The position numbers were made by a program, and so were the translations under genes. 64,000 bases of DNA. Source: Russula earlei (taxonomy: Eukaryota; Basidiomycota; Agaricomycetes; Russulales; Russulaceae). The stretch lies in assembly GCA_025769875.1 (NCBI GenBank), contig JAGFNK010000089.1, positions 62,001-126,000 on the forward strand, read 5' to 3'. The stretch's first letter is position 1. Every line of letters begins with the position of its first letter. A model generated the notes under the pieces. The model did no database searches, was not told the DNA's origin, and saw only the letters and a program-made list of their open reading frames with translations. Of the stretch, positions 10,292 through 22,513 are shown piece after piece.

Positions 10292-13048
10292 ATGTCGTTG
10301 GCTCGGGAGGATAACTTACAGGGCGCTACAAGTGATAATTCCCACGAGTCAAGTCTTCCAATGACCACGATGAATGGCGCCGCCGCTGACATGCAAACAG
10401 CGACCTCAACCCCTCCACCTCTCAACGGAGTAGACGTCAACGGGAATGGCCATTCCAACGATTCTGGATTCGCAGGGACGCTCAAGTTCTCTACAGGTCT
10501 CATCCTGCCTCCCCCGGATGTGAAATGTACGTCTCTAAATCCTCGCGTCCTTCATGGACTTACCCCCGTCTGTGTCTCAGCTACCATTGATCGCACAATC
10601 GTGCACATGAACCGCTCGTCGGATCCGCTCCAGTTTGAGGTAAAACTGCGCGAGAGCCGGCGTACGGACCCCGCGTTCTCGTTCCTCAACCCGGCCGACC
10701 CTTATCATGCTTATTACAGAAACCGGCAAGAAGCGGCGATGAGGGGCGAGGTTTTGGAAGGGGTTCCCACGGATGCAGAAGGAAAATCTGGAGAGGCAGG
10801 GGAGGGAAAGATCACGGAGGACTATGGAAGGCCTCCTCCTCCAACCGAATTTATTTTAGACATGCCAAACATCAGCGCGGTCGATCTGTACGCCCTCGTC
10901 CTTATGCCCCTTTATGCGTGCTGACACATATATCAGTGATATCATGAAACTGACGGCGCTGTTCACGGCCAGACAAGGCCACTCATTTCTGGCTAACCTC
11001 TCGGTAAAAGAAGGTCGAAACTACCAGTTCGACTTCCTCAAGCCAACGCATTCACTCTTCGGCTATTTTAATCGGCTGATTGAGCAATACACCAAAGTTC
11101 TTATGCCTACCTCTGAAACACTGGAGGAGCTAAAGAAACGCGCAGACAATGGTGCAAAGTGGAAGATGCTGGCAGACGCGCAGGCGCATGCAAAATGGGA
11201 ACGCACCAGGCTCGAACAGGAGAAGAAGCGCGAGGATGACCGTGAGGCCGAGCGCAGTACGTGGAAAGAAAATCTAACAATAGAAAATTGAGACTGACAT
11301 TTGCATTGCATATAGCTGCGTTTGCCGAGATTGATTGGCATGACTATGCCATTGTACAAACGATTGAGTTCACAGCTGCCGATGCAGCAGCCGAATTGCC
11401 CCCGCCGATGAGCGTACAGGAAGTCGAGAACATGACACTAGCACAGAAGCGTATGGCTGCCATGGTCATGGAGACAACCGTGGAGGATGTAGAAGCACAC
11501 CGCGCGCGGCAGGCAGCCGCCGAGGCTGAGGCTGCTGCAGCTGTCAGCAGTGCAGGGGGGGCGGCAGAAACAGCGGACGATGATGTTATGATGGAGGAGA
11601 GCGATGACGAAGATGCAGAAGCGTCGGAGCGCAAGAAGAAAGAAGAGGAAGAGAGACAGAAAGAGCTAGACCGTGCCAGAGCGATCCAAGCTAGCTCACT
11701 GGAGGCCGGTGCGCCTATGAAGATCAGAACTGACTATGTGCCCAAATGTGAGCATTCTTTTTGCTCGGAATCGACTCCTGATGTTAACGGTATCTGTTCA
11801 AGTGGGTGCTAAGAGCAAAGTGGCTTTGGCCACATGTACCATCTGCGGTCAACAAATTCCTGTCAACGAACTTCAAGAGCATATGCGAATCGAGCTTCTC
11901 GACCCACGGTGGAAGTCACAGCGCGATGCACTCGAAGCTCGGAAGGCACAAGCATCGGAGTTGCAGCGAGGAGCGAATGTTGTATCGTCACTCAAAAACC
12001 TTGCACGAACTCGTGTGGATATTTTCGGCACAGAGACAGACGAGGAAAGGCGAAAGCGAGAAGAAGAAGAAGAGCGCGAGAAGCGGAAGGAGAGGGAAAA
12101 AGTTGTATGGGATGGCCATACTGCGACGAAGGCTGGCACACTCGACAAGTATTCGACAAACGTCAATTTCGACGAACAAATTGCTGCCATCCACCGCGCC
12201 AAGGGACTAGGACCGTAAGCAATCTCCATTTAGTTTTCGGGCTATGATTGACATCTTTACAGACAAGAGTCGAATGCTATTGGCCCGGGTATCGGACCTG
12301 CAGCGGCGCCGCCACCTCTGGCCTCTGCACCCCCTGCACTCCCAATCCCGGCAAAACCTGTCGATGTGGTGTCTAAAGATCCCTCGTACACTGCTGCAAC
12401 GGTATCGTCGGGACCACAGCCTCCGTCAATGTACCCCACACCTGCCCCGCCTGTCATGCTTCCCCCGCTCCACTATCAGGGACTAGACTCGGCCCAGCCC
12501 TTTGGATATCAGCCTCCTCCAACTCCCGTGCGCGTGTCTTCATTCAATACACCTCCAGTGCCTCCGCCAAGTGCTGCAGGCACAGTTCGCCCCGCGGATC
12601 AAATGGAAGGTGATGGCGATGATGTCCCTCCCACGAAACGCCAGCGTGTCGCGAAGCTCCCAGGTGGACAATACTATCCCGAGCAGGATTGGATTCATAT
12701 GCACTCGGTACGCCTTGCTCTCTCGTCGATATTGGGAATTATGAGTGCTGACTGACGTGGCGCATGCAGCATCCCATCTCACTCCAGGTACAGTTGCCGA
12801 CGGACACAAGTAAGCCCGAGTGGAAGCTGGATGGTACGATCGTGACGATCCCAGACCTGCCATTGAACTTGCTCGTGTCGACACTCCGCGACCGCATCAT
12901 CGCGGCGACGGGCAGCGCGCTGTCTGCGGGGAGGCTTATTCTTTCATACAATGGCAAAATGCTCACGAATCGCAACACCATCGCAAGCTACAACCTCGAG
13001 GACGAAGATCTTCTGGTCTTGAGCGTTCGAGACCCGAAAAAAAAATAG
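10292..13048 (+). CDS. SF3A1: Splicing factor 3A subunit 1 (SF3A1 / SF3a120 / Prp21)
   Basis: This U2 snRNP protein has two SURP modules and a C-terminal ubiquitin-like domain. SURP1 reads ATIDRTIVHMNRSSDPLQFE, then FSFLNPADPYHAYY. SURP2 starts after an intron: DIMKLTALFTARQGHSFLA, then YQFDFLKPTHSLFGYFN. A charged, Ala/Glu-rich helical middle and a Pro-rich stretch follow (about 12250-12600, many PP and PPP). The last exon holds the ubiquitin-like fold: LQVQLPTDTSKPEW, then STLRDRIIAATG, AGRLILSYNGKML and DPKKK before TAG at 13046-13048. SF3A1 bridges U1 and U2 snRNPs in the pre-spliceosome, in the nucleus. The first ATG is 10292; ATG 10361 (MTTMNGAAADMQ) is an alternative that would leave room for a promoter. 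Confidence 0.93.
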
Positions 13049-13885
13049 GCTTGCGCGGGGGATGAGCACCATCTTTCAGCTCTGCAATACGTGCGTGTGC
13101 AAACGCCGTTGTTTCACGTCTTGTTCTACTTTGAGATTATGCGCGTATTTATCCTCGTTCCCTGGCTTTCATCATCCTTCGCAAGATTCCATAGTCTAAG
13201 GTCCTGCAAATATATAGCATTGAAAAAAGGATACCGTTTCTTGAAAGCTCACCAGCGCTCACCCGTCTTGCTGGGTGCGCATCTGAAGTTGGTCGCTTGA
13301 AAAGGGGATTTGCGACTTTTCTGGATTCAACTGATCACTACTGGGTCTCAAGTGCCACCGACTCTTCGAACTGAAGGTGGACAGGCTTCACTTGAAAATA
13401 TATAATTCAGGCGGTCTTGGCTTTTTGGTTGGGCCCGAGTGCCTGTTCCCATGATCCTTATTTTGCCCTAGAGCATGCATGCTGGGCTATGACCAACATA
13501 TTGCAGCACCTACCCCTTCTCCATCTCAAGAAGTTCCTGTCTTGTACACAGTCCACGCGGGTACACATATTGCATAAGTGGCATTAGAATCCCTGAGCCA
13601 TGCAAACAAGCTGGTTATCAATGAGAAGAAGTAGATGGGGCAGGGAGGAGATGTGAGTGGGAGGAAAGTGAGGAGAAAGCCTGAACACACAAAGGATGTC
13701 AAGCATGACGGACAACTGAGTGGTAAAGAATGGTGGGACTGTGAGAGATTATGGACAAAAGGCAAAGTAGGAACTTGGATGGCCAACACGTTGGCAAGCT
13801 GCACACAGGCATTGCCTGTCTTCTGGGAAGAGCCAGAGGGGAGACGCGCATCCAAGTCGTAGCAGACTCGTCTCGGAAAAAATCA
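13049..13885. other. Intergenic region, no gene recognised
   Basis: Downstream of SF3A1 the sequence is moderately AT-rich with short frames in all directions and no conserved motif. The stretch from about 13600 to 13885 probably contains the promoter of the YebC/TACO1 gene; no TATA box is obvious. Confidence 0.4.
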
Positions 13886-15328
13886 ATGCTTTTGTCCCGC
13901 CCACAACTACTGCTTTTGAGATCCAATACAGGCCCCCCCATCCGCTCGCTTTCCGTTTCAGTGCCTGTCTATGCTGGACACAACAAAGTACGCTCTCGTT
14001 TACCATTCAGCCACGATCCTGTTCACTTCTGCCCCGCGTTCTCCACCAGTGGTCAAAGATTCAGCAGAAGAAGGGCGTCAATGACAAGCGTCGCGGCCAG
14101 GTCTACGCACGAGCTTTCCGCGTAAGCGTACAATTCTGATTCCTAGGTGCAGGCATCGTGCTCAACGTGGGCGGGGGGGCTTAGGACGTCATGATAGCCG
14201 CGCGCCGTAAGTCTGCCCTGTCCCCCCTTCCTTCCCGATTCCCCGGGAATTTACGGATTGCTACGTTGTCGCGGTGCAAACTACCTCAGATGGTGGATCA
14301 GCCGATCCGGAAAAGAACATAACACTCTTCAACGTCGTCAAAAAGGCGCGCGCAGACGGTGTGCCGAAGGCGAACATCGACAGCGCGCTGCAGAAGGTGC
14401 GTGCGTACATGATCTCGTGCGGCCGACGCGGGACGATTTTTACTCGTCGATGTGGCCCCCAATTCCTGCGCTCCTGCTTTGGCCTCTGCGTTCTCTCTTT
14501 TTTTGGGGTGCGCTAGGCTGCCGGCGGAAAGGACGGCGTTGGGCAGTTGACGACGTACGAGGTGCTTGCACACGGTTCCGTCGGACTTATCATGTGCGTA
14601 CGCGCTCCAGCGCCCCTCGCGCCCTTCGTGCCCCTCGGCCTTAACCTTACCCTCCCGCTGCCTACCTTTGCGGCGTGCGGACGCTCGAAAGAGAGTGCTT
14701 GACGGACAACGGCAATCGCACGCTGCATCAACTCCGCGAAATCCTCAACGAACACAAGTGCGTCGGCGCTCGCGCCTGCTGTGTCTTGTTTGTCGACGGC
14801 CCGTGCTGAGTCCCCATCCATCATCTGTGCCCCGCCCCGCCCGCCCCGCCTGGACAGCGCGCGGTTCGCGACGGTCATGTTCATGTTCCAGCACCGGGGA
14901 CGTTTGCGCGTCGCGCTCGGCGAGCAGGAGGTCGCGGGTGGCGGAGTCGACAGGCTCTTTGACGCGGCGCTCGCGGCTGGCGCGGAAGACTTCGACCAGG
15001 TTCCGGGGGCTGAACAGGGCGATGTAGAGGTCGAGGTGCCGTAACCGTCTCGCTGCTTGTTTGGTATCTGCCGCGTCATCTCATCATTCTGGACGCCGGC
15101 GCGGGCCCGCAGATCATGTGTGCACCGAATGCGTTGGGAAAGATAACCAATGCCGTTACCCAGTCGGGCCTTTCACAGGGATTGTTGTCCAGCGAACTCG
15201 TTTACGTGGCAGTGGAAGACTCCGTTGAGCATGCGGAGTTGCGCAGTGGGGTCAAGGAGCTAGTGGCCGATTTGGAAGAGAATGAGGGCACACTGCGAGT
15301 GTGGACTACGCTGGATGACGATCCATGA
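13886..15328 (+). CDS. YebC/TACO1-family mitochondrial translation activator
   Basis: The N-terminus is an import-type presequence (MLLSRPQLLLLRSNTGPPIR, rich in Leu, Arg and Ser). The family signature is split by an intron: AGHNK joined to WSKIQQKKGVNDKRRGQVYA. Then come DVMIAARHGGSADPEKN, VVKKARADGVPKANIDSALQK, AAGGKDGVGQLTTYEVLAHG, ECLTDNGNRTLHQLREILNEH, FATVMFMFQHRGRLRVAL, LFDAALAAGAEDF and the C-terminal KELVADLEENEGTLRVWTTLD, ending TGA at 15326-15328. TACO1/YebC proteins bind the ribosome and relieve stalling; in mitochondria TACO1 supports COX1 synthesis. ATG 13886 is chosen because it gives the presequence. Each intron junction keeps the conserved frame. Confidence 0.9.
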
Positions 15329-16630
15329 CATCTGATATTATGCTTCCTGTCATAATTGCTCACTTGGGGTTCACTCGCCGGGTCGTCCTGAGCTACAATG
15401 CTAATCCGATCAATAGTAGGCCAATGACACCTCGTGCTAAACCCAGGCTACTCTCCGGGCCAAGCAAACAAGCTCACGAGATGCTAAGCCATTCAACTGA
15501 ATAGGAGGTCACACACACACCGACGACACCGTCCTCGCTTCTCCCACGCCGCAGGCCAGCTAGTGACGATGGCCACGCCAAGACAAACTGGCACGATGGC
15601 GAACGAAATTCGCCCAACGCCCCAATGGCGTCCCTCTGATGCCCCACAGCGGTTCGAAGCGCCTTTATAGAGTACCGCCGTACAGCCGTATTTGGGAACA
15701 CCGAGTTGTGAAATCCTCAGCCCGGTCCTGTCCCATCCATCTGACCGCATCTGCCGTAGCTCATTGGCCGCATCCTCCCAAAGAGAATAAATGCATCTGC
15801 GAAATCCTGAGGCACGGCATGATGTCATTGTGGCGAGGGAAGAGGACGCCTCGTTCGGCGACACTGGTCCATCCCCGTCGCCTTGCGACAAGCAGACTGG
15901 ACAGGGAAGCGCAAGCTCGGTATCGAGGAAGTCGAGACGGTACAAATCCCAAGCCATGGAAGGGGCGTATCACCTCCACAGTAAGGGGTTGAACGAGGAA
16001 ATGTGGCTTGCTCCGACTTGAGTATGGGAAAACGATGGGATCCAGAAGATGCTTAGGCGCAGTAGTGGGTATTGCCATGCCTTGGACGCCAGGAGGGCAA
16101 GGAGTACTGACAACCGTTACGTCTCGCATCTCTCTCACTGCCTCTGACAGAGATGAATAAGGGGAGAAAGGAGCGCAACAATATCACCCAGCACCGTCAT
16201 CTGACGGAAATCTGGCATATCGCAGACGCACTTAAGTTCAAGTTCGGTTCGGAAAGGGGCCTCAAAAGTCTCGTCCACGCGTGCTGGTGCTGCGGCTCGT
16301 TCCTCATCCCGTTATTGCCCTTCTCTCTCGTCTCTGTAGTCACCTACCCCTCGGGCGAACGCCCATATCTGGCATATCATTCCACACGCAATGCAGCATA
16401 TCGACACATGCAGCATCTTGTCTATCCATCGCTCATCTCATATGCATCAAGATGGTGACACTATATTAAGACCGCGAACGAGTCATCTCAGCCTTTGGGA
16501 CATCCCCAAATGTCGGAAGGCGTCCCTTTTAAGCGCCTCGGCGAAAACCTCTCCTGGAATCGTGTGAGTTGGGTCACTGTCTGGAAAGTTGAGGTCATGG
16601 TTTGCTCTGCGCTCTGCTTCCGTGGACTGG
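15329..16630. other. Intergenic region with unassigned minus-strand frames
   Basis: A minus-strand frame at 15493-15957 (154 codons, starting MAWDLYRLDFLDTEL) and a partly overlapping one at 15761-16138 have no motif that I recognise and no clear splice structure. A TATAAAG string on the minus strand near 15665 could be a promoter element. No gene can be supported. Confidence 0.3.
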
Positions 16631-17184
16631 TTAATGTCTGCTGGTGTCGCGCCCATTAGAGGTATTAGGGGGATACCGATGGATCTCAGGAGCAGCATTA
16701 TTGGCATTCCCATCCCGGGGATTCTGACGGATCCGATGATTCTCGACATTCCCATTCTGGGTATTCTGATGGTCGACATTCCCATTCTGGGTATTCTGAT
16801 GGTCGACATTCCCATTTAGGGGATTCTGATGGATCCGACTCCTCGAATTCTCGACGTTCCCATCATGGGGATCCGCGGCAGGAGGCCGAAATCTACCAGG
16901 ATTCCCCCCATTCCAATCTACCCAAAGCCAGGGATCAAATTCTGACATCCAATCGGGAGGCCGTTCGCCCCACTCCGTCAACGTCACACGATTGCGATTG
17001 CCAGTCTGAGAAGTGCCACCGTGACCTTGACCGTGGGGGGGCTGTGATCTTTTGGACGGATCAGCTCTACAACAAAAGGGATGTAATAGAAGTAGGCGCA
17101 CCTAACCGAGATTGAAGGAAGCGAGAAGGACGGGGCGACGCCAATGGCGAGGCAGATAAAGGCGACGACAGCGGATGTGCGCAT
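16631..17184 (-). CDS. Small secreted protein with Asn/Gly-rich tandem repeats
   Basis: Two exons, 17102-17184 and 16631-17066, give 172 residues with the frame kept across the intron. The N-terminus is a classic signal peptide (MRTSAVVAFICLAIGVAPSF, then SLPSIS), so export is likely. The mature part is hydrophilic, with a Trp-rich stretch (PPDWMSEFDPWLWVDWNGG), then repeats of the type NGNVDHQNTQ and related NGNVEN units. No catalytic domain is recognisable. Size, signal peptide and internal repeats resemble fungal small secreted or effector-like proteins, but the role is unknown. Confidence 0.6.
16740..16830. repeat. 30-base tandem repeat inside the secreted-protein gene
   Basis: A unit of about 30 bases beginning ggtcgacattcccattctgg occurs twice almost identically and degenerates on both sides. 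It encodes NGNVDHQNTQ on the minus strand. The period is a multiple of three, so copy-number change would keep the frame. Confidence 0.85.
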
Positions 17185-17797
17185 TGTAATTATCGTCGAT
17201 TGAAAATGAAAGTCGGAAAGCGGTGGAGAAAATGCTGTTGGTAACCAGTACCAAGAGAGAACAAAAAAAGGAGTAGCGCTGCTGGAGGGCATTGGGAATC
17301 CAGGCATCGGCACTTATACTCCCTGGTGAGCCCACAGTGAATCTCCGAAGAGGGATTCGCTTAATCACATCATGATGTATCAGTACTCTGATAGATTGAT
17401 ATTTCCGGGCTTGCAGGCTGCTTGAGATCAGTGAGCGCAATATGATGGGGACCACTTCCCAGAGGCTGAGCCGAGAGACATCCTAGTCAACTCAGTGGCC
17501 AGGTTGGCTCCGTACTTCCTCATTGTCTCTCTTGTACTTCCTGCTGCTCCTTCCCCCATGGTCCCGGTCCCAAAGCTACCTCTGTGTCCAACGTGTCGGT
17601 TCTCTCAAGTTTCCTCCCATGTGACACGAGTTGCGTGTGTATTTTTCGCTTTCATTTTCATTTCTGCGGGTTTTCTCTCATCCTCTCGACCCTCTTCTTC
17701 CCATCGCCCTTCTTCCAACAAGCTGTGTCCTGTTGGCCAATAAGATCGCCCTCGAGTGGCTCACTGCATGGCCATCACAATGTCCATGCCCCCCACG

Positions 17798-17909
17798 CAT
17801 CAGGAAAAACCTGATGTGCTAGCGAGGGATAATGTGAAGCTAGCAACGTATAATTACCATTGACCTTTTCCGGCTAACATCTCGCTAGCATGTGAGGTTT
17901 TTCCTGGTG
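17798..17909. repeat. Fold-back element (imperfect 29-base terminal inverted repeats)
   Basis: Arms 17798-17826 and 17881-17909 are reverse complements at 25 of 29 positions. Both arms include the strings aggaaaaacct and gctagcgag. The left arm itself contains a 7-base hairpin (catcagg/cctgatg). At 112 bases it is MITE-sized, but no convincing flanking target duplication is seen. Confidence 0.6.
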
Positions 17910-17990
17910 ACCCCCAATTCTCGTCCCTCCTCTAGTGAAACGTGTCCGGAGACACGCAAGTGCTGATGGACCCAAGGATAGAATAGAATA

Positions 17991-18015
17991 GATGAGATGA
18001 GATGAGATGAGATGA
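17991..18015. repeat. Pentanucleotide microsatellite (gatga)n
   Basis: About five direct copies of gatga preceded by related gaata units. The same motif recurs at 28582-28612. Confidence 0.9.
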
Positions 18016-18413
18016 AAGGAGCGAGGAGCGAGAAACCCAGTGGGCACGCAGGAGACGCGTTTGCGTGCATTCGTTCAGTCAGATCCGCTCGGGCACAAGG
18101 GAACAAGAGGGCCACTCCCTGTATTCGAGATATGTTCTTATATACAGGAGAGGGGCTAAGGGACAGGAAAGGCCTGAAAGACAGGCGTATGAAAGGAAAT
18201 CCAAGTCAGTGGAAGGGTCAGACCGGACGACACGAGGCGTCGAGGCGTCTTCGGTGGCTGCGCTGGCACGTAGCGATCAGTGATGGCGAGCTCTTGAGAA
18301 CGTGATCGAGGGACGAGAGGGAGGTGAGGCGAGGGCAAAACTGAAAGTGACCGGACGCACGATGGGGGCGATGATGTACCTATGTAAGCGAATTCCGCGG
18401 CCAGCCACAACCG

Positions 18414-19560
18414 CTATACATCTCCCGCCCAAAGGCATGAAATTATGTCCCCAGACAAACAGTCTAGAGCGGAGTTTTCAGCCGTATGTGCGTGTGGTGT
18501 CGTCGTAGCTGCAGTGGTCCCGAGGTCCTCCGTCGTGCAAGAAGAAAGTGAGCTTGCGACTGACAAACCGAGCAGGCTTGAACTGCTGGCGACGAAAAGG
18601 AGGATGGTGGGGCGCTCGAGGTCATCATATGCTGGTGCGTGTGGCAAGGAGGCGGGACTGGGTAGCGTGAGCGTTGACGAGCCAGTAGTGGAGAGAGGCA
18701 GGACGTGCACATGTGCGTGCTCCACTCTGTCGTCGTGCGTCGTGGTGGTGCAACGCATAGCTGCTGCTCCTGCCTGCAGTCGCTGGCGCGCCATCGGCCT
18801 TGTCGCATTGACTGGTGAGCTCTGCGGAAGGCAGCGTAGCATTGTCGACGGAAGTGGAGGGTGTGGTCGGCGGCAGGGCCGGCTTGTGCGTTGCTCGTGC
18901 CAGCGCCTTGCGATAGCCATGAAGGGGCTTCCTCCACTGCAGGTGGCGATGGCATGTGTGAGCGCGCGAGTGGAAGGGGAGACGATATGAAAGGCCGCGT
19001 GCAGCGTGCTGCTGGAATCAGCGGCGTCTCTTTGGTTGGCGGTGTGGTGGCAGCGTCTGCTCCTTCTGTGGCGGCGCCTGGCTGGGCTCGGGTCTGGACC
19101 TTCTTGGTCTCCTTGGGTGATGTTGGTAGCGAAGGACGGCAACGGTGTTGCGATGCTGGTGTCGCGCGAAACTAGAACCACGGTGGCGGCTGGCGCTGAG
19201 ACGGTGGCTGAGGGTGCGACCAAGACGGAGACAGGGAACGGAGCTGGGGGCGACAGCGGTGAGTGAGGCTGAACCTGAGGTGATTGGAGGTGGAGCAGAG
19301 GAGGTGGCAGAGGGAGCAAATACGACGATTGAGGCAGGCGCTGATGACGTGGGGGCAACTATGGACTGGGGGCTGAGAGGGCGGCAGTGAGCAACAAGGA
19401 GGGCGGCAGTCGGCAAGACTGTGACTGGAGCGGGCGAAGCTGAGACGGCCAGAGGGCCAGAAACTCAGGTGGCGGGGTGGCGGGCGAAGCCGGAACTGAG
19501 GCAGCTTGAGGTGAGACTAAAGCCGAGACAACTGCTAGCGGGTAGTGACATCGGAACGGT
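18414..19560 (-). mobile_element. Ser/Pro/Ala-rich retroelement-like repeat, degraded minus-strand copy
   Basis: A 314-codon minus-strand frame (18414-19358) contains VVLVSRDTSIATPLPSFATN and QGDQEGPDPSPARRRHRRSR. These correspond to blocks in the plus-strand copies at 29-35 and 58-62 kb (for example SRDTSTAAPSPPLATST and PEDQEGPGHELSHNML). The rest is low-complexity Pro/Ser/Ala. The DPWTAMWRRC block present at the start of other copies was not found, so the piece is truncated and diverged. Opposite-strand frames here are shadows. Confidence 0.55.
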
Positions 19561-19659
19561 GGGCAAGGCTAACAAACGTGGCTGACAAACGTGAGGCAAA
19601 GGCAGATGACGGAGAGATGGAGGCGATGGCTAAGACTGCCACTTGATGAGACTAAGGTA

Positions 19660-19980
19660 GCAACAAACAAACATAAGATTGTTCCGGTACATCCTAACTC
19701 GTTAAGCCTTAGAATTACTGACTGGTCAGCGAAGTTGGTAGAGGTCGTCGCCTGATCGATTACAAGACGCCGCGACCTGCTCCGGGACCTTGGCACGAAC
19801 TGCTCGCTTCGAGTCCCCGACCCAACACATGCTTTCGAATAGTCACCGCGCTCTCCTATGGATGCGATAGGTAATTTGGACCCACCTACTAACTCTAGAT
19901 GGGTTGAGACTTGTAACCCTCCAAAGGGGCAACAAACTCCTGTCTTTTTGAGGATCAGTGGCAACGAAATTTTTTAATGG
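19660..19980. repeat. Possible tRNA-derived (SINE-like) segment
   Basis: The plus strand has a box-A-like string (cagcgaagttggtag, about 19727-19741) and a box-B-like string (gcttcgagtcc, 19806-19816) about 80 bases apart. The predicted T stem does not pair, so this is not a working tRNA. A minus-strand frame crosses the same interval. This is a weak call. Confidence 0.2.
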
Positions 19981-21203
19981 GGGCCCCGGCTGTCAGAATA
20001 ACGCCGGGTCGTGCGTGTGGCAAAATGCACGTCGTAGTACTTGGTTCAATTTCTCAATGCAGCCGGTGCCAGTCATGACATTGTGAGGCCCTATGGTGTA
20101 TACGCCGAATGCACCGACGGGTAAAATGCCAATCTAAGGTCCCACAGCGAAGCCAGTCGCTGAGACGGACCTCCAATCCTTGATTCTGGTTCACGGCTAT
20201 CTAGACTGTCGGTCTCCATATGTCAGCTGATGAGGTGCAAAGTTCCGGAGACTAAAGAACAAAAAAAAGGCTTGTAATCCGGCGTGCTTAACTATTTTCC
20301 TCCCTTGCGGACACGCCGTACGCCACACTCTCACGCTCTATTTTGGCTCCAGGACTCGAGACGATGTTTCTGGGTAGCTCGTACCCAGCACGCAGTGTAG
20401 CTATCGCATGCAGTCGTTATATGATGTAACGAATGGTGTGTAGGAGTGTAGTGGTTATGGACCGGAGATCTTGGCTGGGCTAGCCATTCTCCAGTGTAGG
20501 CAAAGGAGACGAGGGCCCGAAACGGGGGTAACTCCATCTGGCCAAGGTATAAAGCGCAGCTAATCTTTGAGGGTTTTCCCTAGTCGGGCCAGATGATAGT
20601 TGATCGATGGCCTGTGTTGTTTACGTTTCATGGGCTGTTGTACAGACAGATACCGTGAATTCCATGCCGCGAAACGAAAAGATGGGTGCGGAATCGTACC
20701 GCTGTACGCATGCATTCGTAGAGAGCTTGGGCGTGCTCACGGCATGGACCGATTGACTTGACATCTTGCGTGGCTGCCCAACATCCAAGCATTGATGCGA
20801 GTTGCGGGCCGCAGAGCACCACAGGCGGGTCTGTAGTAGGGAAATAGAAATGTAAACGAACGGTTTTGTGGCTCAGAGAATGCAGAAAAAAAAGAGGTGG
20901 TGGAGGGGGAATTGTGGAGACTAACTAGCAGGGGGTACGTACTTTTTTGAGGGCGAACTTTGAGTTTCTTTATTTGCATGACGCAGCAAGAAAGCCGAAC
21001 ACGGGCCTGCTATGCTCTTTATGCAAGCGGGTTTTATCTGTTGAAGCGAGCAGTGAGGTGACCGGGTGTGTTAAGGAATTTTTTCATACTGGGCGCCACG
21101 TGTACCAAACAAAAATGATGAAAAGCAAAGCAAGGCGGGCCCCAATCGTGTCACAACGCTCCTACCAACAATCGTGCGTGCAGCCACAACCGCCCTCGCT
21201 CAA
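19981..21203. other. Intergenic region, no gene recognised
   Basis: Frames are short and discordant between strands. The segment just before 21204 should carry the promoter of the E2 gene. No tRNA, repeat array or conserved motif was found. Confidence 0.4.
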
Positions 21204-22513
21204 ATGGCCGTTCCTCGCTTGCTTAACAAGAATAACTCTGGTGAGTCTTGTTCAAGCCAATCGTCCAATGATCCTGACGACGTCACACCACTTAGCCGTC
21301 AAGCGCATTATGCAGGAAGCCCGTGAACTTGCTAACGACCCGAGCACCGACTATTCCGCAGCTCCGCTGGAGGTTTGTACTCCCCTTACTTATGCGGCAT
21401 CCCGTTCTCACCTCTCATTGTCTCGTATGCGGTGTCAGGATGACATTTTTGTGTGTATATCTCCATTACATCCATCACCCCCCCGTAACCGATGCTCATA
21501 TCTGACGTGTGTGGCCTCAGGAGTGGCATTGTACCCTGCGGGGACCTTCGGGCACAGATTTCGAGGGGGGGTTGTATCACTTTCGTATCCAGCTTCCGGC
21601 GGAATATCCATTCCGTCCACCAAGCATCATGCTCCTTACCCCCAACGGCCGATTCGAGCTAAACACCAAGGTACTTATACATCTCTCTGCCTGTCCCGGA
21701 TACAGCGCTAATATCGAAGTAGATCTGTATCAGCTTCACGAATTGTGAGCCCTCGTCTCAAGTTGTACCCTTCACGTATGATTCGACCTCACATTAGATC
21801 ACGAGGAACTATGGCAACCCGCTTGGGGCGTGCGGACTGGTGAGTGCTGCCACAATGGTACAAAGCAACGCCTGTAGAGCTGCGTCGTCTCATCTCTATA
21901 GCTATTATCGGGCTTCAAGGTTTCTTTCCTTTGAAAGGACAAGCCGCCGTGGGGGTCGGTGCACTCGAGGTTCCGTCAAGCGAACGCAAGCGTCTCGCCG
22001 CGCTGTGAGTACAATCCGAGGTCATGATGTCCTCGCGCCATCACTCATACTTTCGTGCGAATAAGATCAAGAGATTGGGTCTGCCCGCGCTGCAACCGAT
22101 CAAACCTTGAATGCCTGCCTGATCCCCCACAGTCGAACGACTCGGAATCCGCAAGCGAGGTAACATCGTCTTCGGAAGGGGAGATTGTTCCTACACCCCC
22201 GCCAGTCATGTCGCCTCAGTCCGTAGAGAGCGAGACTCCTGTGCCCACACGGGAAGCGGATCAAGACGGTGACGATGGTGCGGATAGATCTGAGAGTGAC
22301 GATACAATCTTCGTTGTCGCATCATCTTCAACGGGCGCTTCGACACCGCAGCAGCTGAATGGCCCAGTTGTTCATGGCACTCGCCCAGCTAGCGCTGCAC
22401 CCTTCCGCCCTTCTCACTCACCTACGTCTGTGCGTCCGCCGATGCTTCTAGACACGGCGATCTGTGTTCTGCTCGTGCTCGTGTTTGCGCTCCTTTGCCG
22501 GCGGGTCCTTTAA
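21204..22513 (+). CDS. ER-anchored ubiquitin-conjugating enzyme E2, UBE2J/Ubc6 class
   Basis: Eight exons (21204-21240, 21296-21372, 21439-21450, 21521-21670, 21723-21744, 21798-21839, 21902-22004, 22066-22513) total 891 bases and code for 296 residues. The UBC fold reads AVKRIMQEARELANDPSTDY, DDIFEWHCTLRGPSGTDFEG, YHFRIQLPAEYPFRPPSIM, TPNGRFELNTK, then the catalytic-Cys block KICISFTNYHEELWQPAWGV. A Ser/Glu-rich linker follows, then a C-terminal membrane anchor (LLDTAICVLLVLVFALLCRR). This tail-anchored layout defines the UBE2J1/UBE2J2/Ubc6 enzymes that supply ubiquitin in ER-associated degradation. Exon 3 is only 12 bases (DDIF). All junctions keep the frame. Confidence 0.93.

Larger units (their letters stand above)
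17185..18413. other. Intergenic region with simple repeats
   Basis: No gene is recognised. It holds the fold-back sequence at 17798-17909 and the pentanucleotide run at 17991-18015. Upstream of 17184 it should contain the promoter of the secreted-protein gene. Confidence 0.45.

Noticed and set aside
18445..18990. Plus-strand 181-codon ORF opposite the Ser/Pro/Ala repeat
   Set aside because: Shadow of the GC-rich minus-strand repeat; no motif and no match to the family on this strand.
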